NCBI RefSeq assembly: GCF_902499335.1
Contig: NZ_CABVQK010000002.1
Span: 620,001 to 684,000, forward strand
DNA length: 64,000 bases
Source of the DNA: Burkholderia lata
GTDB lineage: Bacteria; Pseudomonadota; Gammaproteobacteria; Burkholderiales; Burkholderiaceae
Direction of reading: 5' to 3'
This document shows, one piece after another, positions 45,866 through 54,931 of the stretch. Below the pieces are notes generated by a model. It was given only the letters and a program-made list of their open reading frames with translations. It was not told the origin of the DNA and did not search any database. A program made the position numbers and the translations under genes. Every line of letters begins with the position of its first letter. The stretch's first letter is position 1.

Positions 45866-46558
45866 ATGTCGACAACGTCCCTGCTCGTCCAATCGCTGCC
45901 GGTGCTCGCCCAAGGCGCCGTTCTGACCGTCAAGTTCGCCGTGCTGTCGATGGTGTTCGGCCTGCTTGGTGCCGTCGTGCTCGCGATGATGGGCATCCGG
46001 CAAAGCGAAGCGCTCGACGGCTTCGAACGCATCTGGGTCAACGCGCTCGCGTGGCTGGCACGCGCGTACGTGAGCCTGATGCGCGGCACGCCGCTGCTCG
46101 TGCAGATCTTCGTCATTTATTACGGGCTGCCGAGCCTCGGCATCTCGCTCGACCCGACGCCCGCCGGCGTCATCGCGCTGTCCGCGAACGTCGCGGCTTA
46201 CATGTCGGAAAGCATGCGCGGCGCGATCAACGGGATCGCGCGCGGCCAGTGGCTCGCCTCGTACAGCCTCGGGCTGTCGTGGGGGCAGACGCTGCGCTAC
46301 GTGATCGGTCCGCAGGCGCTGCGCATCGCGGTGCCGAGCCTGTCGAACAGCCTGATCAGCCTGATCAAGGACACGTCACTCGTGTCCGTGATCACCGTGA
46401 CCGAACTGCTGCGCAGCGCGCAGGAAGTGATCGCGGCGACCTATCAGCCGCTACCGCTCTATCTCGCCGCCGCGGCCGTGTACTGGATCCTGTGCCAGAT
46501 CCTCGAATGGGTGCAGCGCTGGTACGAAAAACGCCTGTCGCTGCCGTCGCGGCACTAA
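45866..46558 (+). CDS. Amino acid (cystine-type) ABC transporter permease
   Basis: A 230-residue permease of the polar amino acid group with about five helices. It has the N-terminal pattern LVQSLPVLAQGAVLTVKFAV, the motif SLMRGTPLLVQIFVIYYGLP and the loop YSLGLSWGQTLRYVIGPQAL. It resembles TcyL. It should pair with the preceding binding protein and an ATPase from elsewhere. Confidence 0.92.
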   Translation: MSTTSLLVQSLPVLAQGAVLTVKFAVLSMVFGLLGAVVLAMMGIRQSEALDGFERIWVNALAWLARAYVSLMRGTPLLVQIFVIYYGLPSLGISLDPTPAGVIALSANVAAYMSESMRGAINGIARGQWLASYSLGLSWGQTLRYVIGPQALRIAVPSLSNSLISLIKDTSLVSVITVTELLRSAQEVIAATYQPLPLYLAAAAVYWILCQILEWVQRWYEKRLSLPSRH

Positions 46559-46610
46559 GCGCACGCCATCCGCCGGGCCGCACCCGCGTGCCCGGCTCCC
46601 GCCTTCCCGC

Positions 46611-47597
46611 TTACTCGCCCGAATAGCGCACGCCGAGTGCCGCGCGCGCGGCGTCGGTCATCGCAATCATCTGCCGAGAATGGTCGTGCGTCATGATCGG
46701 GCTTTCGGTCTTGCCCGCGCGCAGCAGGTCGCAGAAATGCGCGGTCTCGTAGTTCAGCCCGCCGCCGTCGACCGGTGCGTCGAGTTCGACGGTGCGCCCA
46801 TCCGCATAGCGGATCGTCGCGCGCGCCGGGTTCCACCACTTCTCGTGAATCGTCACGTGGCCGCCGGCCGCGGCGATCAGCGCGTCGCCGCGCCCCATCA
46901 CGTCGAGCCCGCAAAAAATCTGCGCGATCCCGCCGTTCGCATGCACGCTGTTCAGGCTGGCGAACAGGTCGACCCCGGTTGCGCCGACGCGGCCGAGCGT
47001 CTGCACATCGAGCGCCGCGCCGAGCCAGTCCACCGCGAGAAACGCCTCGTAGATCCCGATATCGAGCAGCGCACCGCCCGCGCGATCGAGGCGATAGACG
47101 GCATGGTCGTCCGGCACCGACGACGACGCGCACCCCGCCCGTACGAGCCGGATCTCGCCGATCGGATCGTCACGCAGGTGCGCGCGCAGCTGACGGTACA
47201 GCGGAAAGAACGGCGGCTTCATCGCTTCCATGAAGAGCTGCCCAGCGTCGCGTGCTGCACGCAGCACAGTGTCGAGCTGCGCCGCGTTCAGCGTCGCGGG
47301 TTTTTCGCACAGCACGGCCTTGCCGGCGGCAAGTGCGGCCAGCGTGTACTGCGCGTGACTGTCGTGAAGCGTCGCGATGTAGACCGCGTCGATATCGCTC
47401 GCGAGGAGTGCTTCGAGGCTTGCAGCAGGCGTACCGCCGTACGCGCCGCAAAAGTCTGCCGCAGCATCGGCGCGGCGGGCCCAGGCACCGGCGAGCGTGG
47501 CGCCCGGCACGTGTGCGAGGCTTTGCGCGAAGCGGCACGCGATACTGCCTGCGCCAATGATACCGAAGCGCACCTTGCGATGGTCGTTGTCGTTCAT
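46611..47597 (-). CDS. Gfo/Idh/MocA family oxidoreductase
   Basis: A 328-residue NAD(P)-dependent sugar or polyol dehydrogenase. The Rossmann fold begins RFGIIGAGSIACRFAQSLAH. The EKP motif is in AVLCEKPATLNA, and the C-terminal domain begins near 125 with MEAMKPPFFPLYRQLRAHL. It lies 101 bp after a FadR-type regulator on the same strand. Substrate unknown. Confidence 0.92.
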   Translation of the reverse strand: MNDNDHRKVRFGIIGAGSIACRFAQSLAHVPGATLAGAWARRADAAADFCGAYGGTPAASLEALLASDIDAVYIATLHDSHAQYTLAALAAGKAVLCEKPATLNAAQLDTVLRAARDAGQLFMEAMKPPFFPLYRQLRAHLRDDPIGEIRLVRAGCASSSVPDDHAVYRLDRAGGALLDIGIYEAFLAVDWLGAALDVQTLGRVGATGVDLFASLNSVHANGGIAQIFCGLDVMGRGDALIAAAGGHVTIHEKWWNPARATIRYADGRTVELDAPVDGGGLNYETAHFCDLLRAGKTESPIMTHDHSRQMIAMTDAARAALGVRYSGE

Positions 47598-47698
47598 CCT
47601 GATCTTCCGTGTCGGTCGTATAACGGTGGCCGGCACGCTGCCGGCCGGCCGTCATGATAAACGGCCCGGCGGCACACGGATGAGCGACACACGCAGCG

Positions 47699-48415
47699 TC
47701 AGGCGCGCATGGGCACGTCGACGGAGAAATCGCGCGAGATCTCGTCGGCGCTGAAATCGATCAGCGCGAGCGAAGCGGCTTCGGCTTCGCGCGGATCGCG
47801 ACGCTCGATCGCGTCGACCACACGCGCGTGCGCCTTCACCACGATCTCGTGCGCACCTTCCTTCTGCACGACACGCGGATTCACGAGGCGCACCGCACCG
47901 CGCACGATCGCCGCCATCTGCTGAAAGAACTGATTGCCGCTCGCCTGGACGATCCGCGTGTGCAGCAACTCGTCCGCGGTGTCGTAGCCGGGGTCTCCCG
48001 GCTGCAGCACCTTGAACGCATCGAACGCTTCGCGGATGCCCGCGATGTCCGCCGCTGTCGCACGCACCGCCGCCTGCGCGGTTGCGCGCGGTTCGATCAG
48101 CATCCGGAATTCGATGACGTCGCGCATGAACTGCGGATCGGGTTTCGCCCGAAATCGCCAGCTCACCACGTCTTCATCGATCATCCGCCAGTCGCGCATC
48201 GGCCGCACGCGCGTGCCGACTTTCGGACGCACGTCGAGCATGTCGCGCGCAAGCAACATCGACAACGCTTCCCGCATCACGGTGCGACTCACATCGAACT
48301 CTTTCGACAACACGTCCTGCGGCGGCAAGATGCCGCCGTACTTGTCCTCGACGATACCCGAGACAAGCCCATCCATCACTTTGGCGACCAGTGACCGGTC
48401 TTTGCCCTGCTCCAT
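47699..48415 (-). CDS. GntR family regulator, FadR (FCD) type
   Basis: A 238-residue regulator. N-terminal winged helix (residues 8-75, ILPPQDVLSKEFDVSRTVMR), then an FCD domain (about 95-225) with the metal-ligand layout seen in FCD proteins (HTRIVQASGNQFF; AHARVVDAI). The phrase MRDWRMIDEDVVSWRF resembles galactonate-type DgoR regulators. GGGGAGG precedes the start. It probably controls the following dehydrogenase. Confidence 0.92.
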   Translation of the reverse strand: MEQGKDRSLVAKVMDGLVSGIVEDKYGGILPPQDVLSKEFDVSRTVMREALSMLLARDMLDVRPKVGTRVRPMRDWRMIDEDVVSWRFRAKPDPQFMRDVIEFRMLIEPRATAQAAVRATAADIAGIREAFDAFKVLQPGDPGYDTADELLHTRIVQASGNQFFQQMAAIVRGAVRLVNPRVVQKEGAHEIVVKAHARVVDAIERRDPREAEAASLALIDFSADEISRDFSVDVPMRA

Positions 48416-48580
48416 GACACCTCCCCGTGCGTCGATTTGCGAACACCTGCTCCGCAGTTCCGCCGGCCCTGGTTACGACTGTTCTTATGATCTATAAGTT
48501 GATGAGTTCGAGGATATTTCGCTATCTGGTAAACACCTGACAGGGTTATCCCTCTTTTTGACGGGGTGATTTATACGGCT

Positions 48581-48619
48581 AAAAATAAGGCCCGGGAAGC
48601 GCATTGCGCCTACCGGGCC
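48581..48619 (-). terminator. Intrinsic terminator of the rpiA unit
   Basis: 7-bp GC stem (48589-48595 with 48613-48619) extended by an internal GCGCaTTGCGC element, then a T-run on the minus strand (48581-48585). It is 76 bp after rpiA. Confidence 0.7.
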
Positions 48620-48694
48620 CCGATTTCCACAAGATTTAAACATTCAGTCCATTACGGCGTGTGACACATCATTACGGACTGCTTGTCGTGTCTT

Positions 48695-49390
48695 TCAATT
48701 AGCCGAATAAACGATCGTTTCAACGCCGTTTTCCGTGCCGAGCAAGCACAGATTCGCGCCGCGCTCGGCGAACAGGCCGACCGTCACGACGCCCGGCCAT
48801 GCGTTCACCTGCGCTTCGAAACCGCGCGGATCGGCGATCTGCAGCCCCTTCACGTCGATGATCTCGTTGCCGTTATCGGTAATCGTCGGCGCACCGTCCT
48901 TCGTCACGCGCAGCACGGGCACGCCGCCGAGCGCGGTCACGCGCCGGCCGATCGCCGTGCGCGCCATCGGCACGACTTCGATCGGCAGCGGGAACGCGCC
49001 GAGCACCGGTACGCGCTTGCTGGCGTCCGCGATGCAGACGAACGTATCGGCCACCGACGCGACGATCTTCTCGCGCGTCAGCGCGCCGCCGCCGCCCTTG
49101 ATCATCGCGCCGCTCGCGTCGATCTCGTCGGCGCCGTCGACGTACACCTGCAGCGAGTCGATCTCGTTCAGGTCGAACACCTTGATGCCGTGCGACTTCA
49201 GGCGTTCGGTCGTGGCGACGGAGCTCGACACGGCGCCGCGATAGCGCGCCTTGACGACGGCGAGCGCGTCGATGAAGCAGTTGGCGGTCGAGCCGGTGCC
49301 GACGCCGATCACGGCGCCTTCCGGCACGTTCTGGATCACGTAGTCGGCGGCGGCCTGGCCGACGAGGCGTTTGAGTTCGTCTTGAGTCAT
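48695..49390 (-). CDS. rpiA: Ribose-5-phosphate isomerase A
   Basis: A 231-residue enzyme interconverting ribose 5-phosphate and ribulose 5-phosphate. Motifs: [17 protein letters not shown] (phosphate loop), [20 protein letters not shown] with catalytic Asp, Glu and Lys, and LTREKIVAS. Full length. It ends the unit rnr-rlmB-amidase-rpiA. Confidence 0.97.
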   Translation of the reverse strand: MTQDELKRLVGQAAADYVIQNVPEGAVIGVGTGSTANCFIDALAVVKARYRGAVSSSVATTERLKSHGIKVFDLNEIDSLQVYVDGADEIDASGAMIKGGGGALTREKIVASVADTFVCIADASKRVPVLGAFPLPIEVVPMARTAIGRRVTALGGVPVLRVTKDGAPTITDNGNEIIDVKGLQIADPRGFEAQVNAWPGVVTVGLFAERGANLCLLGTENGVETIVYSAN

Positions 49391-49481
49391 GGAGTGGGAA
49401 TGCTGCGGGATTGCGGAAAACCGCCAGTTTACCGGACTCGGATGACGCCCCGCGTTTTTCGGCGTGCGGTCCGCTACCGGT

Positions 49482-50354
49482 TCAGGGCGCGCCCGCCGCG
49501 GGCGCGTTGTCCGCCGGTTGCGTGCCGGGGGAGTACTTGTCGAGCAACGCCTGCGCGATCGCGTCGGTTTCGGCGTCCGGGTTGCCCGCATAGTCGGACG
49601 GCCTGAAATGCATCTGGAACGCCGCGAACACGCGTCGCGTACGTGCATCGAGCACGCCGTCGGTCGGCACGTCGTAGCCGTAGCGCGCGAGCTTGAGCTG
49701 CAGTTCGCGCACGTCGACCGGCGCATGCAGATCACGACCACCGAGCCGCGCGGCCACGGTCGCATCGTCCGGCCACGCGCCGACGCCGGCCTGGGCCAAC
49801 GCATGCCACGGAAACAGCGGCCCCGGATCGATCTTGCGTTGCGGTGCGATGTCGCTGTGCCCGACCACACGCGTCGGCGGAATCCCGTAGCGCGCGACGA
49901 TGTCCTTCGACAGCCGGGTCAGCGCCGCGACCTGTTCGGGCGGATACGGTTGCCAGGTGCGGTTCTGCGGATCCAGCGGGCCGCGGTTCACGTTCTCGAT
50001 GCCGATCGACACCGCGTTCAGCTCGGTCGTACCCTGCCACTCGCTGACGCCCGCATGCCATGCGCGCGCCGATTCCGGAACGAGCTGGTAGACGACCGGC
50101 ATCCCGCGCTCGATGCGGGGCTGCGGCGGGATGACGTAATGCACGCTGACCGAATCGCCCGTCAGCGTGCGCAGCGATTTCGCCTCGTCGCTTTCGGTGT
50201 AATGCATCACGAGAAAGCGGACCCGCGAATCGGCGCCGCGCGCGTGCAGGCTCGTGTCGGCGTAGTAGGTGCCGCGTTCGACGAGCGACGGCGACGTGCA
50301 GGCCGTCAGCAGGCACAGCACGGCGCAGGATGCGCCGGCGCGAAACAGGGTCAT
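49482..50354 (-). CDS. N-acetylmuramoyl-L-alanine amidase, AmiD-like lipoprotein
   Basis: A 290-residue lipoprotein with lipobox LTAC (Cys19). An amidase_2 domain (about 45-200) has zinc ligands in VMHYTES and [18 protein letters not shown] peptidoglycan-binding helix domain follows (about 210-260, [20 protein letters not shown]). This layout matches outer-membrane AmiD, which trims muropeptides, rather than cytoplasmic AmpD. Confidence 0.93.
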   Translation of the reverse strand: MTLFRAGASCAVLCLLTACTSPSLVERGTYYADTSLHARGADSRVRFLVMHYTESDEAKSLRTLTGDSVSVHYVIPPQPRIERGMPVVYQLVPESARAWHAGVSEWQGTTELNAVSIGIENVNRGPLDPQNRTWQPYPPEQVAALTRLSKDIVARYGIPPTRVVGHSDIAPQRKIDPGPLFPWHALAQAGVGAWPDDATVAARLGGRDLHAPVDVRELQLKLARYGYDVPTDGVLDARTRRVFAAFQMHFRPSDYAGNPDAETDAIAQALLDKYSPGTQPADNAPAAGAP

Positions 50355-50451
50355 CGGTCGCGAGCTCCGGAGAGCCGCGTGCCGCATCGGAGCGCGGCAC
50401 GCGTCGTTCGGGTCATTCGAGGCCCGCGCAGGGCGCGCGGGACGGGCTGCG

Positions 50452-51195
50452 TCAGCCCTTCACACGCCGCTGGCGCACGGCTTCGTACAGGCATACGCCG
50501 CTTGCGACCGACACGTTCAGGCTTTCCACGCTGCCGGCCATCGGGATGCTCATCACTTCGTCGCAGGTGTCGCGCGTAAGCCGGCGCATGCCCTCGCCTT
50601 CCGCGCCCATCACGAGCGCGACGGGGCCGTCGAGCTTCGTTTCGTAGAGCGTTGACGATGCCTCGTCCGACGTGCCGATGATCCACACGCCGGCGTCCTT
50701 CAGCTCGCGCAGCGCACGGGCGAGATTCGTCACCGTGATGTACGGCACCGTATCGGCCGCGCCGCTCGCCACCTTGGCCGCGGTTGCGTTCAGGCCGACC
50801 GCACGGTCGCGCGGCGCGATCACCGCGTGTGCGCCGGCCGAATCGGCGACACGCAGGCATGCGCCGAGGTTGTGCGGATCGGTGACGCCATCGAGCACCA
50901 GCAGCAACGCGGGGCCCTGGATGCCGTCGAGCAGCTCGGACAGGTTCTGCGCGAGCGGGATGTCCTCGACACGCGCGACGACGCCCTGGTGACGCTCGGT
51001 GTGCGCGAGGCCCCACAGGCGGGTTTCGTCGGCCGCGATCAGCCGCACGCCCGCTTCCTTCGCGGTGTGCAGGAAGTCCTGCATGCGGCGGTCACGGCGC
51101 GTCTGGTCGTACAGCACCTCCGCAACCGTCGATGCATCGTGCCGCAAACGTGCGGTCACCGCATGAAAACCGTAAAGAACCTTCAGACGTGACAT
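50452..51195 (-). CDS. rlmB: 23S rRNA (guanosine-2'-O-)-methyltransferase RlmB
   Basis: A 247-residue SPOUT methyltransferase acting on G2251 of 23S rRNA. It has the N-terminal substrate-binding domain ([16 protein letters not shown]) and the knotted domain with [40 protein letters not shown] and [18 protein letters not shown]. It follows rnr, a conserved pair. Confidence 0.96.
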   Translation of the reverse strand: MSRLKVLYGFHAVTARLRHDASTVAEVLYDQTRRDRRMQDFLHTAKEAGVRLIAADETRLWGLAHTERHQGVVARVEDIPLAQNLSELLDGIQGPALLLVLDGVTDPHNLGACLRVADSAGAHAVIAPRDRAVGLNATAAKVASGAADTVPYITVTNLARALRELKDAGVWIIGTSDEASSTLYETKLDGPVALVMGAEGEGMRRLTRDTCDEVMSIPMAGSVESLNVSVASGVCLYEAVRQRRVKG

Positions 51196-51255
51196 GACTG
51201 GAACAACCTTCGATCAAACGTGCGGCCGCGCGACGCGCGCAGCCGCGATCCATGG

Positions 51256-51300
51256 AAAAGGAAAGCGCCGCGTTGCCGGCTGATGACCGGTAACGCGGCG
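51256..51300 (-). terminator. Hairpin between rnr and rlmB
   Basis: 9-bp outer stem (51266-51274 with 51292-51300) and an inner CCGG pair, followed on the minus strand by CTTTCCTTTTCC. It may reduce read-through from rnr into rlmB. Confidence 0.65.
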
Positions 51301-51343
51301 TCTCTCGATACTGCAGGGCGGGCGCTGGCGCCGCCCCGAACGC

Positions 51344-53833
51344 TCAATACTTCTTGCGGGGGCGTGTCTTCTTTGCGGTCGGCTTCGCCGCCGCACCGCC
51401 GCCACTGCCGCTACTGCCGCCCTTCTTCTTCGCGGCGGCACGCGCGGCGCGCGCGTCCTTCACCGCGACGCTCGGCGCGCTCACGGCCTTCTTGCGACGC
51501 GGCGCAGGCTCCTCCGCCTGCGGCAGCGCGCGTACGCGCGGGCCATTGCCGCGGTCGACACCGCCGCCAGCGGCAGCCGGCGCAGGCGACGGACGCGGCG
51601 CCTTCACCGGCGTATCGCGCACGAGGCGGAAATCGATCTTGCGCGCGTCGAGATCGACGCGGCTCACCTGCACGCGCACGCGATCCGACAGGCGATAGCG
51701 AATGCCCGTGCGTTCGCCGCGCAGCTCGTTCTTGATTTCGTCGTACTGGAAATAGTCCGAGCCGAGTTCCGTGACGTGCACGAGCCCTTCGATGAAGAGC
51801 GTGTCGAGCTGCACGAAGATGCCGAACGACGTGACGCCGTTCACCATCCCGCCGTACTCCTCGCCGAGCTTGTCGCGCATGAAGTAGCACTTGAGCCAGG
51901 CCTCGACGTCGCGCGACGCTTCATCCGCGCGGCGCTCGTTCGCCGAGCAGTGCAGGCCGAGCTCTTCCCAGATCGCCGTGTTCGGGCGCGAGCGGCCACG
52001 CGTTTCGTCGTCGGCCTGCTGCATCGCGCGGGCGCGCGGCGACAGCGCGGTGTTCAGTTCGAAACCGTCCGGCGCCTTCGGCACGTATTTCTTGCCGGAC
52101 AGGATCGCGTAGATCGCGCGGTGCGTGAGCAGGTCCGGATAACGGCGGATCGGGCTCGTGAAGTGCGCGTACGCCTCATAGGCAAGACCGAAGTGACCGA
52201 TGTTGTCCGGGCTGTAGACGGCCTGCTGCATCGAGCGCAGCAGCATCGGCTGCAGCATCTGCGCATCGGGCCGGTCGCGGATCTGCGCCATCAGCGCCGC
52301 GTAGTCGCTCGCATGCGGCTTGTCGCCGCCGCCGAGCGAGAGGCCCATGCCGCGCAGGAACGCGCGCAGGTTCTCGAGCTTCTCCGGCGTCGGCCCCGCG
52401 TGCACGCGGTACAGGCCCGGATGCTTGTTGCGCTTCAGGAAATCGGCCGCGCACACGTTCGCGGCCAGCATGCATTCCTCGATCAGCTTGTGCGCATCGT
52501 TACGCTGGCGCGGCACGATCTGCTCGATCTTGCCCTGCGAGTTGCAGACGATGTAGGTCTCGGTCGTGTCGAAATCGATCGCGCCACGCTTCTGGCGTGC
52601 GGCGAACAGCGACTTGTAGACGCCGTACAGATCCTGCAGGTGCGGCAGCAGGTCAGCGCGGCGCGCCGCCTCCGGCCCTTTCGTGTTCGACAGCACGGCC
52701 GCCACTTCGGTGTACGTCAGGCGCGCAGCCGAATGGATGACGGCCGGATAGAACTGGTACGCCTTGATCTCGCCGCGCCCGGTGATCACCATGTCGCACG
52801 CAAGCACGCAGCGGTCGACCTGCGGATTCAGCGAGCACAGGCCGTTCGACAGCTTCTCCGGCAGCATCGGAATCACGCGGCGCGGGAAGTAGACCGACGT
52901 GCTGCGCTCGAGCGCGTCGGCATCGAGCCCGCTGCCCGGCTGTACGTAGTGCGATACGTCGGCGATCGCGACGATCAGCCGGTAGCCGTCGCCGCGGCCG
53001 ACCTTGACCGGCTCGCAGTAGACGGCGTCGTCGAAGTCGCGTGCGTCCTCGCCGTCGATCGTCACGAGCGGCACGTCGCGCAGATCGACGCGGAAACGCA
53101 GGTCGGTCGGCCGCACCTTGTCGGGCAGCGCGGCGGCTTCGTCGAGCGCCGGCTGGCTGAATTCGTGCGGCACGCCGTACTTGCGCACTGCGATTTCGAT
53201 TTCCATGCCCGGATCGTCGATGTCGCCGAGCACCTCGACGACACGGCCGAGCGGCTGCGAATGACGGCTCGGGAAATCGGTCAGCTCGACGACGACGACC
53301 TGCCCGACCTTCGCCTTCTTCACGTTCTGCGTGATCAGGATGTCGTGGCCGATGCGCTTGTCTTCCGGCGCGACGATCAGTGCGCCGTTCTCGTTGAGCA
53401 GGCGGCCGATCACGCGCTTGTTCGCGCGCTCGGTGACTTCGACGACATGCCCTTCCGGGCGGCCGCGGCGATCGTAGCCGACGATCCGCGCGAGCACGCG
53501 ATCGTTGTGCATCACCTTCTGCATTTCGCCGTTCGGCAAGAACAGGTCGTCCTGGCCGTCGTCGCGGATCACGAACCCGTAGCCGTCACGATGCCCCTGC
53601 ACGCGCCCGGCGACGAAGTTCGACGGATGAGTCAACTGGTAGTGGCCACGCTTGTCGAGGCGGATCTGGCCGTCGCGCTCCATCGCGGCGACACGCCGGA
53701 AGAACCCCTCGCGCTCCTGACGCTTGATCGACAGTGATTCTGCGATGTCGTTGGCGGCCAGCGGCGCGTCGCTCGTACGCAGCACGCCGAGAATTTCTTC
53801 ACGGCTCGGAATGGGGTACGGATATTTGCTCAA
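51344..53833 (-). CDS. rnr: Ribonuclease R
   Basis: An 829-residue 3'-5' exoribonuclease that degrades structured RNA. N-terminal winged helix (5-70), two cold-shock domains, the RNB catalytic domain with IDGEDARDFDDAVYCEP (metal Asp residues), then an S1 domain (GGMVNGVTSFGIFVQLDTLF). The C-terminal 100 residues are Ala/Lys/Gly-rich and basic, as in other RNase R. The TTG start at 53833 gives the usual N-terminus MSKYPYPIPSREEIL. Confidence 0.96.
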   Translation of the reverse strand: MSKYPYPIPSREEILGVLRTSDAPLAANDIAESLSIKRQEREGFFRRVAAMERDGQIRLDKRGHYQLTHPSNFVAGRVQGHRDGYGFVIRDDGQDDLFLPNGEMQKVMHNDRVLARIVGYDRRGRPEGHVVEVTERANKRVIGRLLNENGALIVAPEDKRIGHDILITQNVKKAKVGQVVVVELTDFPSRHSQPLGRVVEVLGDIDDPGMEIEIAVRKYGVPHEFSQPALDEAAALPDKVRPTDLRFRVDLRDVPLVTIDGEDARDFDDAVYCEPVKVGRGDGYRLIVAIADVSHYVQPGSGLDADALERSTSVYFPRRVIPMLPEKLSNGLCSLNPQVDRCVLACDMVITGRGEIKAYQFYPAVIHSAARLTYTEVAAVLSNTKGPEAARRADLLPHLQDLYGVYKSLFAARQKRGAIDFDTTETYIVCNSQGKIEQIVPRQRNDAHKLIEECMLAANVCAADFLKRNKHPGLYRVHAGPTPEKLENLRAFLRGMGLSLGGGDKPHASDYAALMAQIRDRPDAQMLQPMLLRSMQQAVYSPDNIGHFGLAYEAYAHFTSPIRRYPDLLTHRAIYAILSGKKYVPKAPDGFELNTALSPRARAMQQADDETRGRSRPNTAIWEELGLHCSANERRADEASRDVEAWLKCYFMRDKLGEEYGGMVNGVTSFGIFVQLDTLFIEGLVHVTELGSDYFQYDEIKNELRGERTGIRYRLSDRVRVQVSRVDLDARKIDFRLVRDTPVKAPRPSPAPAAAGGGVDRGNGPRVRALPQAEEPAPRRKKAVSAPSVAVKDARAARAAAKKKGGSSGSGGGAAAKPTAKKTRPRKKY

Positions 53834-54019
53834 GGGTTTGTCGATGATTGTTCTCGTTGCGTTGACTGATGGTGCACGGCATCAACATAGAGGTGTCCTT
53901 CAGACAGTTCTATATTGACGGCGGCGGGTCATTCTATCACCCGCCTGTGTCACCAAATGACGGGAATGCCCGCCAGCAGGCGCGGCAGAGCCCGGTTTGC
54001 GATGCATCGCAAAAAAGTG

Positions 54020-54047
54020 TTGACACGAATAATTGGGGCGCTATAAT
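54020..54047 (+). promoter_or_regulatory. Promoter of tRNA-Leu copy 1
   Basis: TTGACA (54020-54025), 16-bp spacer and TATAAT (54042-54047): a consensus sigma-70 promoter 36 bp before the tRNA. Confidence 0.9.
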
Positions 54048-54083
54048 TTCCCTTCTTTGCAGCAAGCAGCTACTGCAAAACGT

Positions 54084-54170
54084 GCCCAGGTGGCGGAATT
54101 GGTAGACGCACTAGGTTCAGGTCCTAGCGGTGGCAACATCGTGGAGGTTCGAGTCCTCTCCTGGGCACCA
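54084..54170 (+). tRNA. tRNA-Leu (CAG), copy 1
   Basis: 87 nt with encoded CCA, long variable arm typical of class II tRNAs and anticodon CAG in the loop TTCAGGT. Identical to copies 2 and 3. Confidence 0.97.
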
Positions 54171-54180
54171 TCTGTTTTCT

Positions 54181-54212
54181 AAAAAGGTCGGCTTCTAGCC
54201 GGCCTTTTTTCA
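54181..54212 (+). terminator. Terminator of tRNA-Leu copy 1
   Basis: Stem AAAAAGG-CGGC/GCCGGCCTTTTT with one G-T wobble and a TTCTA loop, then T-run. Confidence 0.85.
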
Positions 54213-54304
54213 TTTCCGGCCCAGGAAGCAAAGCGCCTGCGCGCTTTGCGTGAGGACTCGAAAGGCTGCGCTTGCAAGCGCAGCCGGGGTCGCGCATGTG
54301 TGAC

Positions 54305-54374
54305 CGAGTCCTCTCCTGGGCACCATCTGTTTTTAAAAAGGTCGGCTTCTAGCCGGCCTTTTTTCATTTCCGGC
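54305..54374 (+). repeat. Duplicate of tRNA-Leu 3' end plus terminator
   Basis: Bases 54305-54325 repeat exactly the last 21 bases of tRNA-Leu. They are followed by the same terminator and tail (to about 54374). No 5' part of the tRNA is present. It is a footprint of duplication or of site-specific integration at the tRNA 3' end. Confidence 0.85.
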
Positions 54375-54394
54375 ACCAGGAAACGCCGCTCGGC

Positions 54395-54832
54395 TCACTC
54401 GCCGATGAACTTGCGCAGCAGCCGGGTCAGTTCATCAAACTCGGCCTTCGAAAATTTCCGCAAGCGGGCGTTGAGCACCTTCGGCGCGATCTCCGGAATC
54501 TGCGCGGCAATCGCCTGGCCCGCTTCAGTCAGCGCGAGGTTCACCACCCGACGATCGCTGACGCTGCGCGAACGCTCGACGAGCCCCTTGCCCTCCAGTT
54601 TGTCGAGCACGCGCGTCATCAGCCCGGTGTCGACACCGAGCAGCTTCGACAATTCGAAAGGCGTCGCTGCGCTGCCGGTGCGCAGGGACAGCAGGACGCC
54701 CATCTGCTGCGCCGTGATATCGAGATCCTTCAACGCCGCATCCATCTCGGACGTGATCAGGTTGCGTGCCTTCACGAGCACGAACCCCACGCTTTCGGTG
54801 TGCAGGAAATTCTTCGGCGTGTAGTGTTCCAT
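54395..54832 (-). CDS. MarR family transcriptional regulator
   Basis: A 145-residue regulator. The winged helix contains DITAQQMGVLLSLRTGSAAT, LSKLLGVDTGLMTRVLDKLE and GLVERSRSVSDRRVVNLALT. It lies 99 bp downstream of an EmrB-type exporter on the same strand and likely controls it. Its own start is 14 bp from an inverted repeat, suggesting autoregulation. Confidence 0.93.
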   Translation of the reverse strand: MEHYTPKNFLHTESVGFVLVKARNLITSEMDAALKDLDITAQQMGVLLSLRTGSAATPFELSKLLGVDTGLMTRVLDKLEGKGLVERSRSVSDRRVVNLALTEAGQAIAAQIPEIAPKVLNARLRKFSKAEFDELTRLLRKFIGE

Positions 54833-54845
54833 CGTGCTCGCTGAG

Positions 54846-54877
54846 TCGCAATTTGTTGACCCACACAATAATTGCGA
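54846..54877. promoter_or_regulatory. Inverted repeat upstream of marR, operator candidate
   Basis: Perfect 8-bp arms TCGCAATT (54846-54853) and AATTGCGA (54870-54877), with a nested TTGT/ACAA pair. Typical of MarR-type operators; 14 bp before the marR start. Confidence 0.5.
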
Positions 54878-54931
54878 CATCACGATTTTTCAAGGCACGC
54901 GGAATCCCGCGTGCGTACCGCACGCACCGGC

